From: a virus
DNA: 64,000 nt
IMG/VR virus record: IMGVR_UViG_3300031972_001405
Location: 23,425 to 87,424 of that record
Reading direction: 5' to 3' (one strand)
Shown here: positions 16,138 to 24,383 of the stretch, one piece after another
Layout: every line of letters begins with the position of its first letter
Position numbering within the stretch: position 1 is the stretch's first letter
The notes under the pieces: model-generated
What the model was told of the DNA's origin: nothing
Database searches by the model: none
What the model saw: the letters and a program-made list of their open reading frames with translations, nothing else
Translations under genes and position numbers: made by a program

Positions 16138-16770
16138 TTATGAGAGTGATCCAGGACCAGCACCGATCTCAAACCACTGAACTTGAAGTTCTACTGTGAA
16201 ATCTTCAAGAGTATCAGTAGTTTCATATGATAGATCGATAGCAGAGATGTTCGTTGGGAAAACATCGTAGAAACGATATGATCTCAGAACATTACTCTTA
16301 GTGCCCGTGCCTACTTTGCCAGATCCAGCATCTGGGACCGAATTAATGGTCTCTTTGCCTTTACCGCCTCTACCGAGTTGGTAGACATATGCATCTCTCA
16401 TATATGAAGTCGGGTTAGTAGCACCCGTATAGTTAGAGAGTTTTGCGATACCGTTCATCCACATTTCCATGGCATGACGAATTTTAAAGTCTTCGTCATT
16501 GATAACGGTAATAGTCCATGTCTCAAAGGTTCTGTCACCAGCGACCTTCAGGATTCGACCCCTGAAGGGAACGTCAACTGGAGCGACGTTCGATGCTGGA
16601 AGTTGCGCTGCTTTGCAAAGGAAAGTGAGATCCTTGAGGGTCTCTTGATCCTTTGTTACGAAAGCAGGGAACTCAGGAATCTGTACTTCAAACAGATTAG
16701 GTCTCGCACCACCACCTTTAAGTACGGACTTAAAGTTGGAAATAGTCTTAATTGTTGGTGATTCAGCCAT
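16138..16770 (-). CDS. gp19: gp19 tail tube protein
   Basis: 210 aa (T4 163). Typical tube segments: FKSVLKGGGARPNLFEVQIP, LCKAAQLPASNVAPVDVPFRGR, WTITVINDEDF, and the C-terminal FTVELQVQWFEI. It stacks as hexamers inside the sheath. It is encoded between the sheath and portal genes. A weak late-type box AGTAAATA (16792-16799) lies 22 nt before the ATG. Confidence 0.95.
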   Translation of the reverse strand: MAESPTIKTISNFKSVLKGGGARPNLFEVQIPEFPAFVTKDQETLKDLTFLCKAAQLPASNVAPVDVPFRGRILKVAGDRTFETWTITVINDEDFKIRHAMEMWMNGIAKLSNYTGATNPTSYMRDAYVYQLGRGGKGKETINSVPDAGSGKVGTGTKSNVLRSYRFYDVFPTNISAIDLSYETTDTLEDFTVELQVQWFEIGAGPGSLS

Positions 16771-16805
16771 TGCTCTTTAATCTCCTGTAGTTATTTACTA
16801 GTGGT

Positions 16806-19097
16806 TCAAACTCTGCCAGCGACTTCTTGGAAGTCAACTCCAGTTCTAGTAGCAACAAACGTCAGTGTAACGTAGTTGATAGACTTGGTGGGCTTCAGGA
16901 AGATGTCGGCGCGGAATTCATTATTGTCAATAATATCGGGGGTGTTGTTAGTCTCATCACAGATGACAAGATAATCATAAACACCTCGTTTCGCTTGAAC
17001 GTCACGGAGGTAAGGTTCAACAATGTTGATGAAGTTTGCTCTAGTCAGTTCATCATTCAGTTCAAACAGTTGAGCTTCGGCAGCACCTTGAAGTGCTTGT
17101 TCAACAGTCAGGAACAAACGACGGACGTTGATTCTGTCAAACGCAGAAGCATATCCGAGAGCAGTCTTATCACCAAAGAGCAGAACACCAAGACCAGGAG
17201 TGGAGACTACAGGGTTAATTCTGGCTTCATAGAGTTGATCTCTTTCTGCTTGGTTCGGGTTGTATGCCAGTTTAACGGCATTGTTCAGAATTCCTCTTTG
17301 CTGACCAGCAGGTGAATACCATGGGAAAGCATTAAGAGCAGTTCTTACACATAGACCAGCGATATCTCCATTGGTTGGAATATATCTAAACTGATTGTTA
17401 AATCTATCAAAAGTATACTTATATCCAGAATCAAAGATCGCATATGATGTGGATGGAATTCCATTGAAGTGCTTCAACAGAGAATCAGTCTGCGTATCAC
17501 TATCGGTTTTTCCAACCAAATCGGATCTATGTGGTCCAATTACAGCAATACAATCCTTTCTTTCATTAGCAACAGAGATTAGTCTACCAGCTTTTGCTTG
17601 AGACTCTTCATTTGTGGCACATCCAGGACCCATGATCAAGAAATCAACTGCTACATCCTTAGGTCTAAACAGATTATATGAAGTAATCAAGTCTCCGAGA
17701 CTTGCCTTCATTCCACCGTTATCATCATAATCTTGACCACCCTTAAGGGTAAATCCTTGGTTTCCAATTGAAGAGAACGTAATTCCCTGTGCATCTAGAC
17801 CCCAAAGACCGAGGTTCTGCGTAACCACGCTAGTAGTGATAGAAACATTACTAACATAGTTTGTTGTAAATCCAGTTGCGGTAGGAGCCCAGTTATACTC
17901 CTCATTGTTTTCACACAATTCGGATGGGTTACGACCAGCAAAGATGTACTCAGAGAAGTCTGCAAGATAATCTTTGTAGTAAATTCTTGTAGGTGCGTTA
18001 GCAGAACTTACAGCGTCCGCTGCCTTAGACAGTGACGGGTGAACTTCCAGGATATTTGCCTGGATACCAGTGATAGTACCGCTATCATCAACAACAGCAA
18101 CGTGAATGCCATCGTTCTTTCCTTGTCTATCAAGGACATATGCGTTAGAAACTGGCTTCGATGCAATAGATTTCCAGAAGATTGTTCCGTTGTCTAGTGG
18201 AAGTTTCTGTTGATCATACCAGTCAACGGCTGTGGTAGCAGCAAGACCTGTTGCACTAACAAGAGCTCCAGCGTTATCTCTGAAGTAAAGTCTGTTAGTG
18301 TTACCAACACCAGCAAAACCAGCAGTATTTGCTTGGAAAGCGTTAGTGCTGCTCTTCTTCTGATAATAGATCTTAGTTTCTGTCTCACCAGTTCCAACCG
18401 TCTCTACACGAGAAACGATCTTAACATCAATACTATTACCACCCATCGTGCCAGCAGCACCAGCGGTATTAATACCAGTGATGATTCCTTTCAGATAACC
18501 ATTGAACACTGAAGTCGCATTCGTGGTGAAACCAGATTGTGCAGGCAGTGTTACAGATTCTAGAGCAACGGTGACGCCATATCCGACATTAAGACCAAAA
18601 CCTGCAGGACCGAATGTTCCCATTCCAGCCACACCCAAGGTCTGGTCTGCAAGGTCGTCAATCATGCAAACTTTAAGTGTGTTTGCCCATTGACCTGGGT
18701 TTTGAGCAGCAAAATACCAACCACTATCGGTTTGGTAATTTAACTTATAATCATCATAGTTCTTAAGGTAAAGCGAAGTATCGCTAGATACGCCTGCTGA
18801 ACCTGCGTTTGCGTTGTTTAGTGTTCCCCCTCCAGTACGAACGACCTTGATAATACCACCGTATGTAAGATACGATGCTGCGGTCATCCAATATTCGTAC
18901 TGTGCGTCCGTGGAAAGTGGTTTACCGAATTTCTTGATGAGTTCCTGTTCCGTCTCAACTTGAATCGGATCGTCGATGGGGCCTTGAGAAAAGGGTCCAG
19001 CGATTGCTCCGATATTGTCAAGTACGTTTTCGGCTCTACCTACGGTAAGGTCAACTTCCCTGGTTAATACGCCAGGAGACAAAAGCTGTACTGCCAT
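16806..19097 (-). CDS. gp18: gp18 contractile tail sheath protein
   Basis: 763 aa (T4 659). The N-terminus AVQLLSPGVLTREVDLT and C-terminus with TKSINYVTLTFVATRTGVDF are diagnostic for phage sheath proteins, and KAGRLISVANERKDCIAVIG marks the conserved core. The extra length is in the variable middle (about residues 100-350). GGAG lies about 6 nt before the ATG, and a late-type box lies 34 nt upstream. Confidence 0.97.
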   Translation of the reverse strand: MAVQLLSPGVLTREVDLTVGRAENVLDNIGAIAGPFSQGPIDDPIQVETEQELIKKFGKPLSTDAQYEYWMTAASYLTYGGIIKVVRTGGGTLNNANAGSAGVSSDTSLYLKNYDDYKLNYQTDSGWYFAAQNPGQWANTLKVCMIDDLADQTLGVAGMGTFGPAGFGLNVGYGVTVALESVTLPAQSGFTTNATSVFNGYLKGIITGINTAGAAGTMGGNSIDVKIVSRVETVGTGETETKIYYQKKSSTNAFQANTAGFAGVGNTNRLYFRDNAGALVSATGLAATTAVDWYDQQKLPLDNGTIFWKSIASKPVSNAYVLDRQGKNDGIHVAVVDDSGTITGIQANILEVHPSLSKAADAVSSANAPTRIYYKDYLADFSEYIFAGRNPSELCENNEEYNWAPTATGFTTNYVSNVSITTSVVTQNLGLWGLDAQGITFSSIGNQGFTLKGGQDYDDNGGMKASLGDLITSYNLFRPKDVAVDFLIMGPGCATNEESQAKAGRLISVANERKDCIAVIGPHRSDLVGKTDSDTQTDSLLKHFNGIPSTSYAIFDSGYKYTFDRFNNQFRYIPTNGDIAGLCVRTALNAFPWYSPAGQQRGILNNAVKLAYNPNQAERDQLYEARINPVVSTPGLGVLLFGDKTALGYASAFDRINVRRLFLTVEQALQGAAEAQLFELNDELTRANFINIVEPYLRDVQAKRGVYDYLVICDETNNTPDIIDNNEFRADIFLKPTKSINYVTLTFVATRTGVDFQEVAGRV

Positions 19098-19130
19098 TAG
19101 TTTCTCCTACTAATATCATTTGTCTTCAAA

Positions 19131-19138
19131 TATTTATT
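19131..19138 (-). promoter_or_regulatory. Late promoter box AATAAATA before gp18
   Basis: One mismatch to the T4 late consensus on the minus strand in the gap between gp17.1-like gene and gp18. Confidence 0.5.
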
Positions 19139-19178
19139 ATTCGGAACTATTTCAACTGAGGAAACAATGCATGAACAA

Positions 19179-19409
19179 CTACCAATCAGGATATAGTTCT
19201 CCTTCTAATCTCTTCGTCTTTTCTCTTCTAGATCTAGATATCCTTTTCTTGGAACAGTCCTTACATTCATATGAATATGATGATGGTTGATACTTATTCT
19301 TTCGAGTTCTGTAGAAACCATCAATAAGATTTTTTGTTTTACCACACACCCTACACTTTCTATCGGTAAGATAGAGATGTTCTATCTGAAATTGTTCTTC
19401 AACATTCAT
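19179..19409 (-). CDS. Small zinc-ribbon-like protein between terminase and sheath
   Basis: 76 aa from the ATG at 19409, which overlaps the gp17 stop (TAATG); an in-frame start at 19424 is less likely. Two pairs of cysteines, CRVCG and CKDC, about 29 residues apart, suggest one zinc site; a basic stretch KKRISRSRREKTKR follows. A nucleic-acid-binding role is a reasonable guess; HNH catalytic residues are not seen. Confidence 0.7.
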   Translation of the reverse strand: MNVEEQFQIEHLYLTDRKCRVCGKTKNLIDGFYRTRKNKYQPSSYSYECKDCSKKRISRSRREKTKRLEGELYPDW

Positions 19410-21064
19410 TATTGATATTCCCACATGTGAGACATATCACCATATTCACCAACTGATGCATTAGACCAACGATCACCCTGAGCATCGACAAAGCTAGTAT
19501 CTTCTAGACCATCAGACATGAATCCAAATGGTGCCATATCCTGTTCAATCTGATTCTTCTGCTCGTCATATAATCTCTTTCTAATATCTTGATCCGTCAG
19601 TTCTTTGAAGTAGTCTTTTAAAACTAACCAGGCATAGATCACAAGACACATTGCCAGGTCATCATTACACCCCTCTTCTGCTTCAAAGGAATTGTGTTTT
19701 TGGATGAACGTTGTCAACTCTGAGATGATATCATAGTCATTGAAGATTAACTTATCTTCTTCAATCAAAGTCTTTAGATTCAAGCATCCTTCTTTCTTTA
19801 CGGTCTTGGACATCTTGACACCCAGTTGTGTCTTCTTGCCAGAAAATCCCTGACCAACAATTTGTCCTGCTCTACCTCTCATAGAGCACATTAAAATATT
19901 TTGATATTCGAGATCATACTGTAGGATTGATGCTACTTGATCTCCAATATCATTCACCTCACATAAAATATATGCGTTGTTATATCCTCTTACAGTATCG
20001 TAAATGATACTTGGGAATAGCATTGGTTTAATTTCATTATTTCTATATCTTGCTACAACTACATGTGGATATTGTGTGATGTCTATAACAATAAATGCAG
20101 AATAGTCGCACCCAACTCCTCTAGCTACGTCTACTGTACACACATAATCATGATCTGGTTTAGGATCTTCATAAACGTATAGTCCTGCATTCTGTTTGAT
20201 TGGGTCAGTATAGACCATTGTCCTAATCTTACTAGGAGATATCAGTGTATCAACTGATCCTAGGAATTCACATTCAAACTCAACCTTAAATTGTTGTTCT
20301 GAAGTGTTAGCAATAGTTTGCCTCTTCCACTCAGAATCTCTACCAGGAACTTCAGACCAGTGAACCTCGGTTGCAACATAATCATTTTTCTGTCTCTCTG
20401 CATCATGCCAATATCTGTAGAAATGGTTCATGCCGTGAGGCGTTGAAACCATAATTACTTTTGTGCTTTTACCAGAAGAAATAGTAGGATAAACAGATGC
20501 AAAGAATTGGTCTGCAATATGGTTTGGAATAAACGCAAATTCGTCGAGGAAGATGACATTATATGAACCGCCTCGGACAGCAGATGCAGATGTAGAAGCT
20601 GCCAGTATCTTACTGCCATTCTCCAACTCCATGGAACCTTTATTGTAAACCACAATACCTTGCTGCATCCATTGTGGTAACTTTTCATATGCAAATTGCA
20701 ATCTTCCAAGAAGATCTCTAGCAGTTGATGCTTTGTTTGCTAGAATTGCAATGTTTACATTGGCATTAAAGATGGCATAATGTAGTAGATATGATACACA
20801 CGTTGTAGACTTTCCAGTCTGACGTGGCATCTTGCAAATATTGAAACGGTGTTCGTGGAAGTTCCTCACCAATTTTTCCTGAAAAGGATACATCGAAAAA
20901 GGAACCTCACCCTCATCTAGTGAGACGATCTTAATATAATTCTTTGCAAAATATACTGGATCGGATTTACATTTCAAAAACTCTTGAATTTGATCACCAG
21001 TAAATTCAACCTGAACGTTTGCACGTTTTAGATTGGGATTACCGAGATATACTGCATCAGACAT
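19409..21064 (-). CDS. gp17: gp17 terminase large subunit
   Basis: 551 aa (T4 610). ATPase domain: MPRQTGKST (Walker A, residues 79-87), VIFLDEF (Walker B with catalytic Glu, about 170-176), VSTPHG (coupling motif). The nuclease domain begins with CTVDVARGVGCDYS. It packages DNA into proheads through gp20. AAGGA lies about 8 nt before the ATG, which overlaps the stop of a 40-codon gene upstream. The small terminase gp16 is 6 kb away at 26952-27398. Confidence 0.97.
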   Translation of the reverse strand: MSDAVYLGNPNLKRANVQVEFTGDQIQEFLKCKSDPVYFAKNYIKIVSLDEGEVPFSMYPFQEKLVRNFHEHRFNICKMPRQTGKSTTCVSYLLHYAIFNANVNIAILANKASTARDLLGRLQFAYEKLPQWMQQGIVVYNKGSMELENGSKILAASTSASAVRGGSYNVIFLDEFAFIPNHIADQFFASVYPTISSGKSTKVIMVSTPHGMNHFYRYWHDAERQKNDYVATEVHWSEVPGRDSEWKRQTIANTSEQQFKVEFECEFLGSVDTLISPSKIRTMVYTDPIKQNAGLYVYEDPKPDHDYVCTVDVARGVGCDYSAFIVIDITQYPHVVVARYRNNEIKPMLFPSIIYDTVRGYNNAYILCEVNDIGDQVASILQYDLEYQNILMCSMRGRAGQIVGQGFSGKKTQLGVKMSKTVKKEGCLNLKTLIEEDKLIFNDYDIISELTTFIQKHNSFEAEEGCNDDLAMCLVIYAWLVLKDYFKELTDQDIRKRLYDEQKNQIEQDMAPFGFMSDGLEDTSFVDAQGDRWSNASVGEYGDMSHMWEYQ

Positions 21065-21186
21065 TAGTCTTCCTTAAAGAAATTTGCAACTGCACTTAGC
21101 GCAGAATGGAAAGCAACATATAGAAAAAATTGGTCGGAAGATTCCTTCCTCATTTTTTTCTTATAAGTCATGGGAGTGCGAGCCAT
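21064..21186 (-). CDS. 40-aa basic small protein just ahead of gp17
   Basis: Reads MARTPMTYKKKMRKESS, then an aromatic/hydrophobic helix, and ends in NFFKED. GGAG lies 6 nt before the ATG and the stop overlaps the gp17 start (TAATG), so it is very likely translated. Unknown function. Confidence 0.7.
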   Translation of the reverse strand: MARTPMTYKKKMRKESSDQFFLYVAFHSALSAVANFFKED

Positions 21187-21217
21187 AATAATCTCCAAAA
21201 TTTCAACTATTTAACAA

Positions 21218-21239
21218 TTCTCATAGAATTCTCATAGAA
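21218..21239. repeat. Tandem 11-bp repeat TTCTCATAGAA
   Basis: Two exact adjacent copies (21218-21228, 21229-21239) followed by a partial third (TTCTTAGAA) that includes the stop codon of the 92-aa gene. Each unit is itself an inverted repeat (TTCT-CAT-AGAA). Confidence 0.7.
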
Positions 21240-21242
21240 TTC

Positions 21243-21521
21243 TTAGAAAGGAGCGATTCCCCCCGTCATTCCACCAGCAGGACTAGCAGGAGCAGGAATG
21301 ATACCACCAGTGGCACCAGGCATTTCTGGAATCTCTGGCATAAGTCCATCTAGCATACCAGGAAGAGCACCTGCAACTGCTTCTGTTGCTGCCTTAGTTG
21401 CTGCTTCTTTTGCTTGTTCGATAAGTGAATCTTTATTCACATAGACATAGGTTCCAGCACCTACGATAGTTGCAGTTCCTAGAAAGGATAGAACTGCCAG
21501 GACATTAATTAGTTTTTGCAT
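21243..21521 (-). CDS. Membrane-anchored small protein with Gly/Pro/Ala-rich tail
   Basis: 92 aa. One membrane helix at residues 5-28 (LINVLAVLSFLGTATIVGAG), an amphipathic Ala/Glu/Lys helix, then a low-complexity tail rich in Met, Pro and Gly. The type is frequent in cyanomyoviruses near the terminase gene. It follows a 29-codon gene after one nucleotide. Function unknown. Confidence 0.75.
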   Translation of the reverse strand: MQKLINVLAVLSFLGTATIVGAGTYVYVNKDSLIEQAKEAATKAATEAVAGALPGMLDGLMPEIPEMPGATGGIIPAPASPAGGMTGGIAPF

Positions 21522-21522
21522 C

Positions 21523-21612
21523 TTAACCTTTACCTTTTTTTATAGGCCATGTTATATGTAGTCCATAACAAAGTAGAGTTATAAATCCAAATACAAAAAT
21601 TCCACTTAACAT
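21523..21612 (-). CDS. 29-aa single-helix membrane peptide
   Basis: MLSGIFVFGFITLLCYGLHI then a Lys/Gly tail; almost entirely one membrane helix. It starts inside the end of the preceding 57-codon gene and stops one base before the next ATG. No strong Shine-Dalgarno, so support rests on tight packing and composition. Confidence 0.5.
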   Translation of the reverse strand: MLSGIFVFGFITLLCYGLHITWPIKKGKG

Positions 21613-21779
21613 GGTCCAGAATCGCGACTAGGTATTAGTTGGTATGCCATTTTATCTCTCAACTTATTGACACGATCTTCATTGTATTGTTTGAAGTTTC
21701 CACGTTTCTCTACTTTTTTATAGTAGTGTAATGCATTGAGGATGATCGCATAATCATCCATATCTAATTCAAAATTCAT
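21606..21779 (-). CDS. 57-aa charged protein of unknown function
   Basis: Begins MNFELDMDDYAIILNALHYY, followed by a Lys/Arg/Asn-rich helix (KKVEKRGNFK, EDRVNKLRDK) and a short tail ending in SGPC. The start overlaps the nuclease stop (ATGA) and the end overlaps the next small gene, so it fits the operon. No family recognised. Confidence 0.7.
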   Translation of the reverse strand: MNFELDMDDYAIILNALHYYKKVEKRGNFKQYNEDRVNKLRDKMAYQLIPSRDSGPC

Positions 21780-22237
21780 TCTACTAGTGTTCCATGTGCT
21801 CTACGAATTTCACGAAGTGCTTCAAGGTTCATGTCCTTTGTGCCACCATCATATGCGTGAGCATATCCTTCAGTAATCATTTGTTCGTTGAGGGACACTG
21901 ACTCGTCCCCAATGTATAACCAACCAAGAAGACGCCCATATTTCCCAGTGCCACCAACAAGTTCAGTCCTAACAGACAACTCATCATCACCAGCCAAAGT
22001 GCCTTCGAGTTTCTCTTTGAGCCAGTTGGTTGCGTCGATTCCAAGTGCCTTCTCCTCTAAGTTTCTGGTCCTCTTCTCTGGCGTATCAACGCCTGCAACT
22101 CTAACTCTTTCTTTCTTGTATAAATCAAACCCGAGGTCAATAGTGACATCGATAGTATCGCCATCAAGAACACGATTGATCTCCGTTACTCGGAAGTTGT
22201 AGCAGCTCTTCCTGCTTGGTGGTGTCAGTCCTGCCAT
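21776..22237 (-). CDS. Staphylococcal-nuclease-like (thermonuclease) protein
   Basis: 153 aa. SNase fold signature: NRVLDGDTIDVTID, VRVAGVDTPEKR with the catalytic Arg, EEKALGIDATNWLKEKL, then GKYGRLLGWLY with the second catalytic Arg, and EGYAHAY near the C-terminus. Calcium-dependent nuclease of DNA or RNA; in a phage it could help degrade host DNA. No signal peptide. Its N-terminus overlaps the upstream membrane-protein gene by about 70 nt. Confidence 0.9.
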   Translation of the reverse strand: MAGLTPPSRKSCYNFRVTEINRVLDGDTIDVTIDLGFDLYKKERVRVAGVDTPEKRTRNLEEKALGIDATNWLKEKLEGTLAGDDELSVRTELVGGTGKYGRLLGWLYIGDESVSLNEQMITEGYAHAYDGGTKDMNLEALREIRRAHGTLVE

Positions 22238-22373
22238 CTTCTAATTCTGCGAATGCCATTCTTAGTATGTATATGACTACAAACAAAGCACCTGCAACTG
22301 CAAGTATCACACATATAATCACTGACCATACAGGATCATCTAGATTTGTACTGGGACGTAATATAAGATTCAT
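22164..22373 (-). CDS. Small single-helix membrane protein
   Basis: 69 aa. A membrane helix VWSVIICVILAVAGALFVVI (residues 15-34) is followed by a polar acidic tail. ATGA overlap with the upstream gene and a long overlap into the nuclease gene. Unknown function. Confidence 0.65.
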   Translation of the reverse strand: MNLILRPSTNLDDPVWSVIICVILAVAGALFVVIYILRMAFAELEDGRTDTTKQEELLQLPSNGDQSCS

Positions 22374-22567
22374 AATTTATTAAATCGATAGTCTAAAATT
22401 ATTCTGTATAAAGAATCTCTTAGATGCCAAAGATGCTCTTGCTCCTCGTATGGACGTGCTGGTGCTCCAGGCCAAAATTTTATAGTCTCTTGAACTGAAT
22501 GATGCAATAGTCTAATGTCTTCTATTCTCAGACTAATCTCATAATCTGGAAGATTTGGGTCGTTCAT
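22370..22567 (-). CDS. 65-aa helical protein of unknown function
   Basis: Start chosen at ATG 22567 (MNDPNLPDYEISLRIEDIR), because it overlaps the previous stop as ATGA; the frame is open to 22639. Soluble, helical, with HHSVQETIKFWPGAPARPY in the middle. No family recognised. Confidence 0.7.
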   Translation of the reverse strand: MNDPNLPDYEISLRIEDIRLLHHSVQETIKFWPGAPARPYEEQEHLWHLRDSLYRIILDYRFNKL

Positions 22568-22743
22568 GGGTTGTTTGGATTTAAACCTAATCTGATTAGA
22601 TACTCTTGCCACCAATCTTGATCTTTCACATATCTCCAATTGGGAACTTCTTGCCCACGCTCTATAACATAATATTCATAAAGAGCATCATCTATAGTCT
22701 GTGCGATCTGTAAATTCTTCTTCCTCCTCGTCAACATCTTCAT
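22564..22743 (-). CDS. Small hypothetical protein with Trp/Tyr-rich end
   Basis: About 59 aa from ATG 22743; other in-frame ATGs at 22737 and 22794 are possible and none has a good Shine-Dalgarno. The end, VPNWRYVKDQDWWQEYLIRL, is conserved-looking. It overlaps the upstream membrane gene by about 55 nt or more depending on the start. Confidence 0.55.
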   Translation of the reverse strand: MKMLTRRKKNLQIAQTIDDALYEYYVIERGQEVPNWRYVKDQDWWQEYLIRLGLNPNNP

Positions 22744-22897
22744 ACGGATTGTCCACGTATGGTCCTCGTTTTCGTAGAGGTTCTTTTCCGACATAAGAGT
22801 TTTCTGTATTAACTGCAGATACCCACACCACAAGTTTCATTACTATGAAAATAATAACCAGTGGTGTAAAGCAACCGATTAAAATTACAGGATTCAT
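22688..22897 (-). CDS. Small membrane protein with acidic tail
   Basis: 69 aa. A strong N-terminal membrane helix (VILIGCFTPLVIIFIVMKLV, about residues 4-23), then a polar region ending in an acidic run EDVDEEEEEFTD. Lies 2 nt after the next small membrane gene. Unknown function. Confidence 0.65.
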   Translation of the reverse strand: MNPVILIGCFTPLVIIFIVMKLVVWVSAVNTENSYVGKEPLRKRGPYVDNPYEDVDEEEEEFTDRTDYR

Positions 22898-22899
22898 TC

Positions 22900-23055
22900 C
22901 TATTTCCCCTCAAACGGTTCCCAGTGCTCCCAACCATATTTATGAACTGCCCACATACCAAGAATGGGGACGAAGACTAGGCACCATGCCAAGACTCCAA
23001 CTCCCCAAGGGTTGTTTAATACTGTTCCGCAAAATCTAGCAAATTGTAACATCAT
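22900..23055 (-). CDS. 51-aa membrane protein
   Basis: Start at ATG 23055 (an adjacent ATG at 23052 is equivalent), overlapping the stop of the 31-codon gene. One membrane helix VGVLAWCLVFVPILGMWAV and an aromatic tail YGWEHWEPFEGK. Unknown function. Confidence 0.6.
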   Translation of the reverse strand: MMLQFARFCGTVLNNPWGVGVLAWCLVFVPILGMWAVHKYGWEHWEPFEGK

Positions 23056-23147
23056 TCTTGAAAAACCGATAGGATGAATAGAAATAATCCAAGGAAGCAA
23101 ACCAATCCTATTAAAACAAATGGAATATAATCAGGTAGGGTATGCAT
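23052..23147 (-). CDS. 31-aa single-helix membrane peptide
   Basis: MHTLPDY followed by a continuous hydrophobic stretch to the C-terminal SVFQE. GGGGG lies about 7-11 nt before the ATG; the stop overlaps the next start. Very short, so support comes from overlap and hydrophobicity. Confidence 0.5.
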   Translation of the reverse strand: MHTLPDYIPFVLIGLVCFLGLFLFILSVFQE

Positions 23148-23223
23148 GACTCAACCCCCAGACAACAAAAATCGCAATTGAAGATAATATAATTGTTGCT
23201 GAAAGACTAGTTTCTGGTTTCAT
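23131..23223 (-). CDS. 30-aa single-helix membrane peptide
   Basis: MKPETSLSATIILSSIAIFV is followed by VWGLSHAYPT; one membrane helix. It starts 3 nt after the preceding 51-codon gene stop and overlaps the next gene by 17 nt. No strong Shine-Dalgarno. Confidence 0.45.
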   Translation of the reverse strand: MKPETSLSATIILSSIAIFVVWGLSHAYPT

Positions 23224-23225
23224 TT

Positions 23226-23381
23226 TTATAGATTTGGCCAGGGATCCGAATTGTGGAGACATGACCTAGGATGTGTCCACTCTCTATTTAATTCTTGTAG
23301 TTCCATTTTTAACTTTAAATTTTCGAGTTTCAACATAATGTTTTCTTTCTCTAACTTTTTAAGTTTCTTCCTGAAATTCAT
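23226..23381 (-). CDS. 51-aa leucine-zipper-like coiled-coil protein
   Basis: The first 34 residues are a Leu/Lys/Glu heptad pattern (FRKKLKKLEKENIMLKLEN and onward), with Leu or Met at most a/d positions; the tail is polar. Overlaps the upstream gene end by 23 nt. A small dimerising protein of unknown role. Confidence 0.5.
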   Translation of the reverse strand: MNFRKKLKKLEKENIMLKLENLKLKMELQELNREWTHPRSCLHNSDPWPNL

Positions 23382-23670
23382 TTCTTGTTTTCCATAGTTC
23401 TAAAAAGTACCTATCAACCAGGTACAAATCACCAACTGGTGGTTGATCTTCAATCTGAGACCACTCTCTACATACATCTCTCATTTCTAAAGAGATGTGA
23501 TCTGGACGAAACATTCTACCAAAAGAAGACATGGCAAACGCAAATCGCATTCTAATGCGCTGTTCCATTTCCTCTGTAGGCGTCGGTTTCATAATAGTTA
23601 TTTTCACCTCTTCTGTGCCCGAAATATGCGGTGGCACATATAAAGGGTAGTGATCCGTAAAGTAGGACAT
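23359..23670 (-). CDS. Conserved hypothetical protein (103 aa)
   Basis: Soluble, with TEEVKITIMKPTPTEEMEQR (strand then helix), a Met/Phe/Arg-rich helix FAFAMSSFGRMFRPDHISLE, and a C-terminal helix. No motif recognised. No clear Shine-Dalgarno before the ATG. Part of the small-gene operon. Confidence 0.65.
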   Translation of the reverse strand: MSYFTDHYPLYVPPHISGTEEVKITIMKPTPTEEMEQRIRMRFAFAMSSFGRMFRPDHISLEMRDVCREWSQIEDQPPVGDLYLVDRYFLELWKTRNEFQEET

Positions 23671-23679
23671 GTGCTAAAG

Positions 23680-23913
23680 TCATACGCCTGGTTTAGGTTG
23701 TGGAAATATATTAGCAGGTCCCGTAGGTTCTGCAAGTTTTATTTCGATAACGCGACAAAGACGATTAACTTGCTTCTTGTCACATCCACATGGAGCATTT
23801 TGTAAGCACCTGAGCATTAGTAAGTCATCACTAATAGGAGGTTTGATTGTAAACCCCCATTTGTCAACCTTACCTTCTGTAGGTGCTTCGACGTAATCAA
23901 ATTCACTTGTCAT
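23680..23913 (-). CDS. Conserved hypothetical protein (77 aa) with Cys cluster
   Basis: KWGFTIKPP near the start, then CLQNAPCGCDKK and NRLCRV, so four Cys in about 22 residues, a possible metal site or disulphides. The start overlaps the previous stop (TAATG). Unknown function. Confidence 0.65.
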   Translation of the reverse strand: MTSEFDYVEAPTEGKVDKWGFTIKPPISDDLLMLRCLQNAPCGCDKKQVNRLCRVIEIKLAEPTGPANIFPQPKPGV

Positions 23914-24383
23914 TAGATAACATTACCTGGAGATAAGGATTGGAAAATTTTAGAACAAGCATTGATAGCATGACTTGCTCCGTATGTATTAGAGAAAATA
24001 TATGAGATTCCCAACTTAGAGCAATACTTTTCAAGCTCCTGACATTTTGATATGTCCCTATTGCTATGATCAATAATGATATCACCCTCCTCAAGTAAGG
24101 GTAGCAACTCATCAAGTATGTCTTCTACTTTTACTTCTGGGAGTGTAATCTGAAAAATACCAGGAATTCTACCAGCACTAGTGTATTGCTTACTATCAGA
24201 TTTAACTGCTTGAACAAGATACTCCAGTGAAGTTACACACCCACTAAGATGTCCTGCTTCATATTGTCCACAGGCATTCTCGTAGTTGGTACTACTGTAA
24301 CCCCAAACTTCAATTCCTTTTTCAATCATACGGCGGGACATACCTTCACCAGTACGACCTAGACCAATCATTCCAACTTTCAT
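23913..24383 (-). CDS. Isolated NAD(P)-binding domain of the 6-phosphogluconate/hydroxyisobutyrate dehydrogenase family
   Basis: 156 aa. GMIGLGRTGEGMSRRM is the GxGxxG motif of the family; GCVTSLEYLV and EEGDIIIDHSNRD match the conserved strands that end the Rossmann domain in 6-phosphogluconate dehydrogenases. The C-terminal catalytic domain (normally another 150-300 aa) is missing and no downstream frame carries it, so this is not a simple frameshift. Cyanophages carry full gnd genes for the pentose phosphate pathway; this may be a relic, or a domain used for cofactor sensing. ATGA and TAATG junctions on both sides show it is kept in the operon. Confidence 0.75.
   Translation of the reverse strand: MKVGMIGLGRTGEGMSRRMIEKGIEVWGYSSTNYENACGQYEAGHLSGCVTSLEYLVQAVKSDSKQYTSAGRIPGIFQITLPEVKVEDILDELLPLLEEGDIIIDHSNRDISKCQELEKYCSKLGISYIFSNTYGASHAINACSKIFQSLSPGNVI

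Noticed and set aside
22564-22833. Full 89-codon version of the gene at 22564
   Set aside because: It would overlap the acidic-tail membrane gene by about 146 nt; internal starts reduce the overlap. The start remains uncertain.
23903-24115. Possible frameshifted remainder of the 6-phosphogluconate-dehydrogenase-like gene
   Set aside because: The alternative frame shows no similarity to the missing catalytic domain; the gene end is tightly coupled with the next start.
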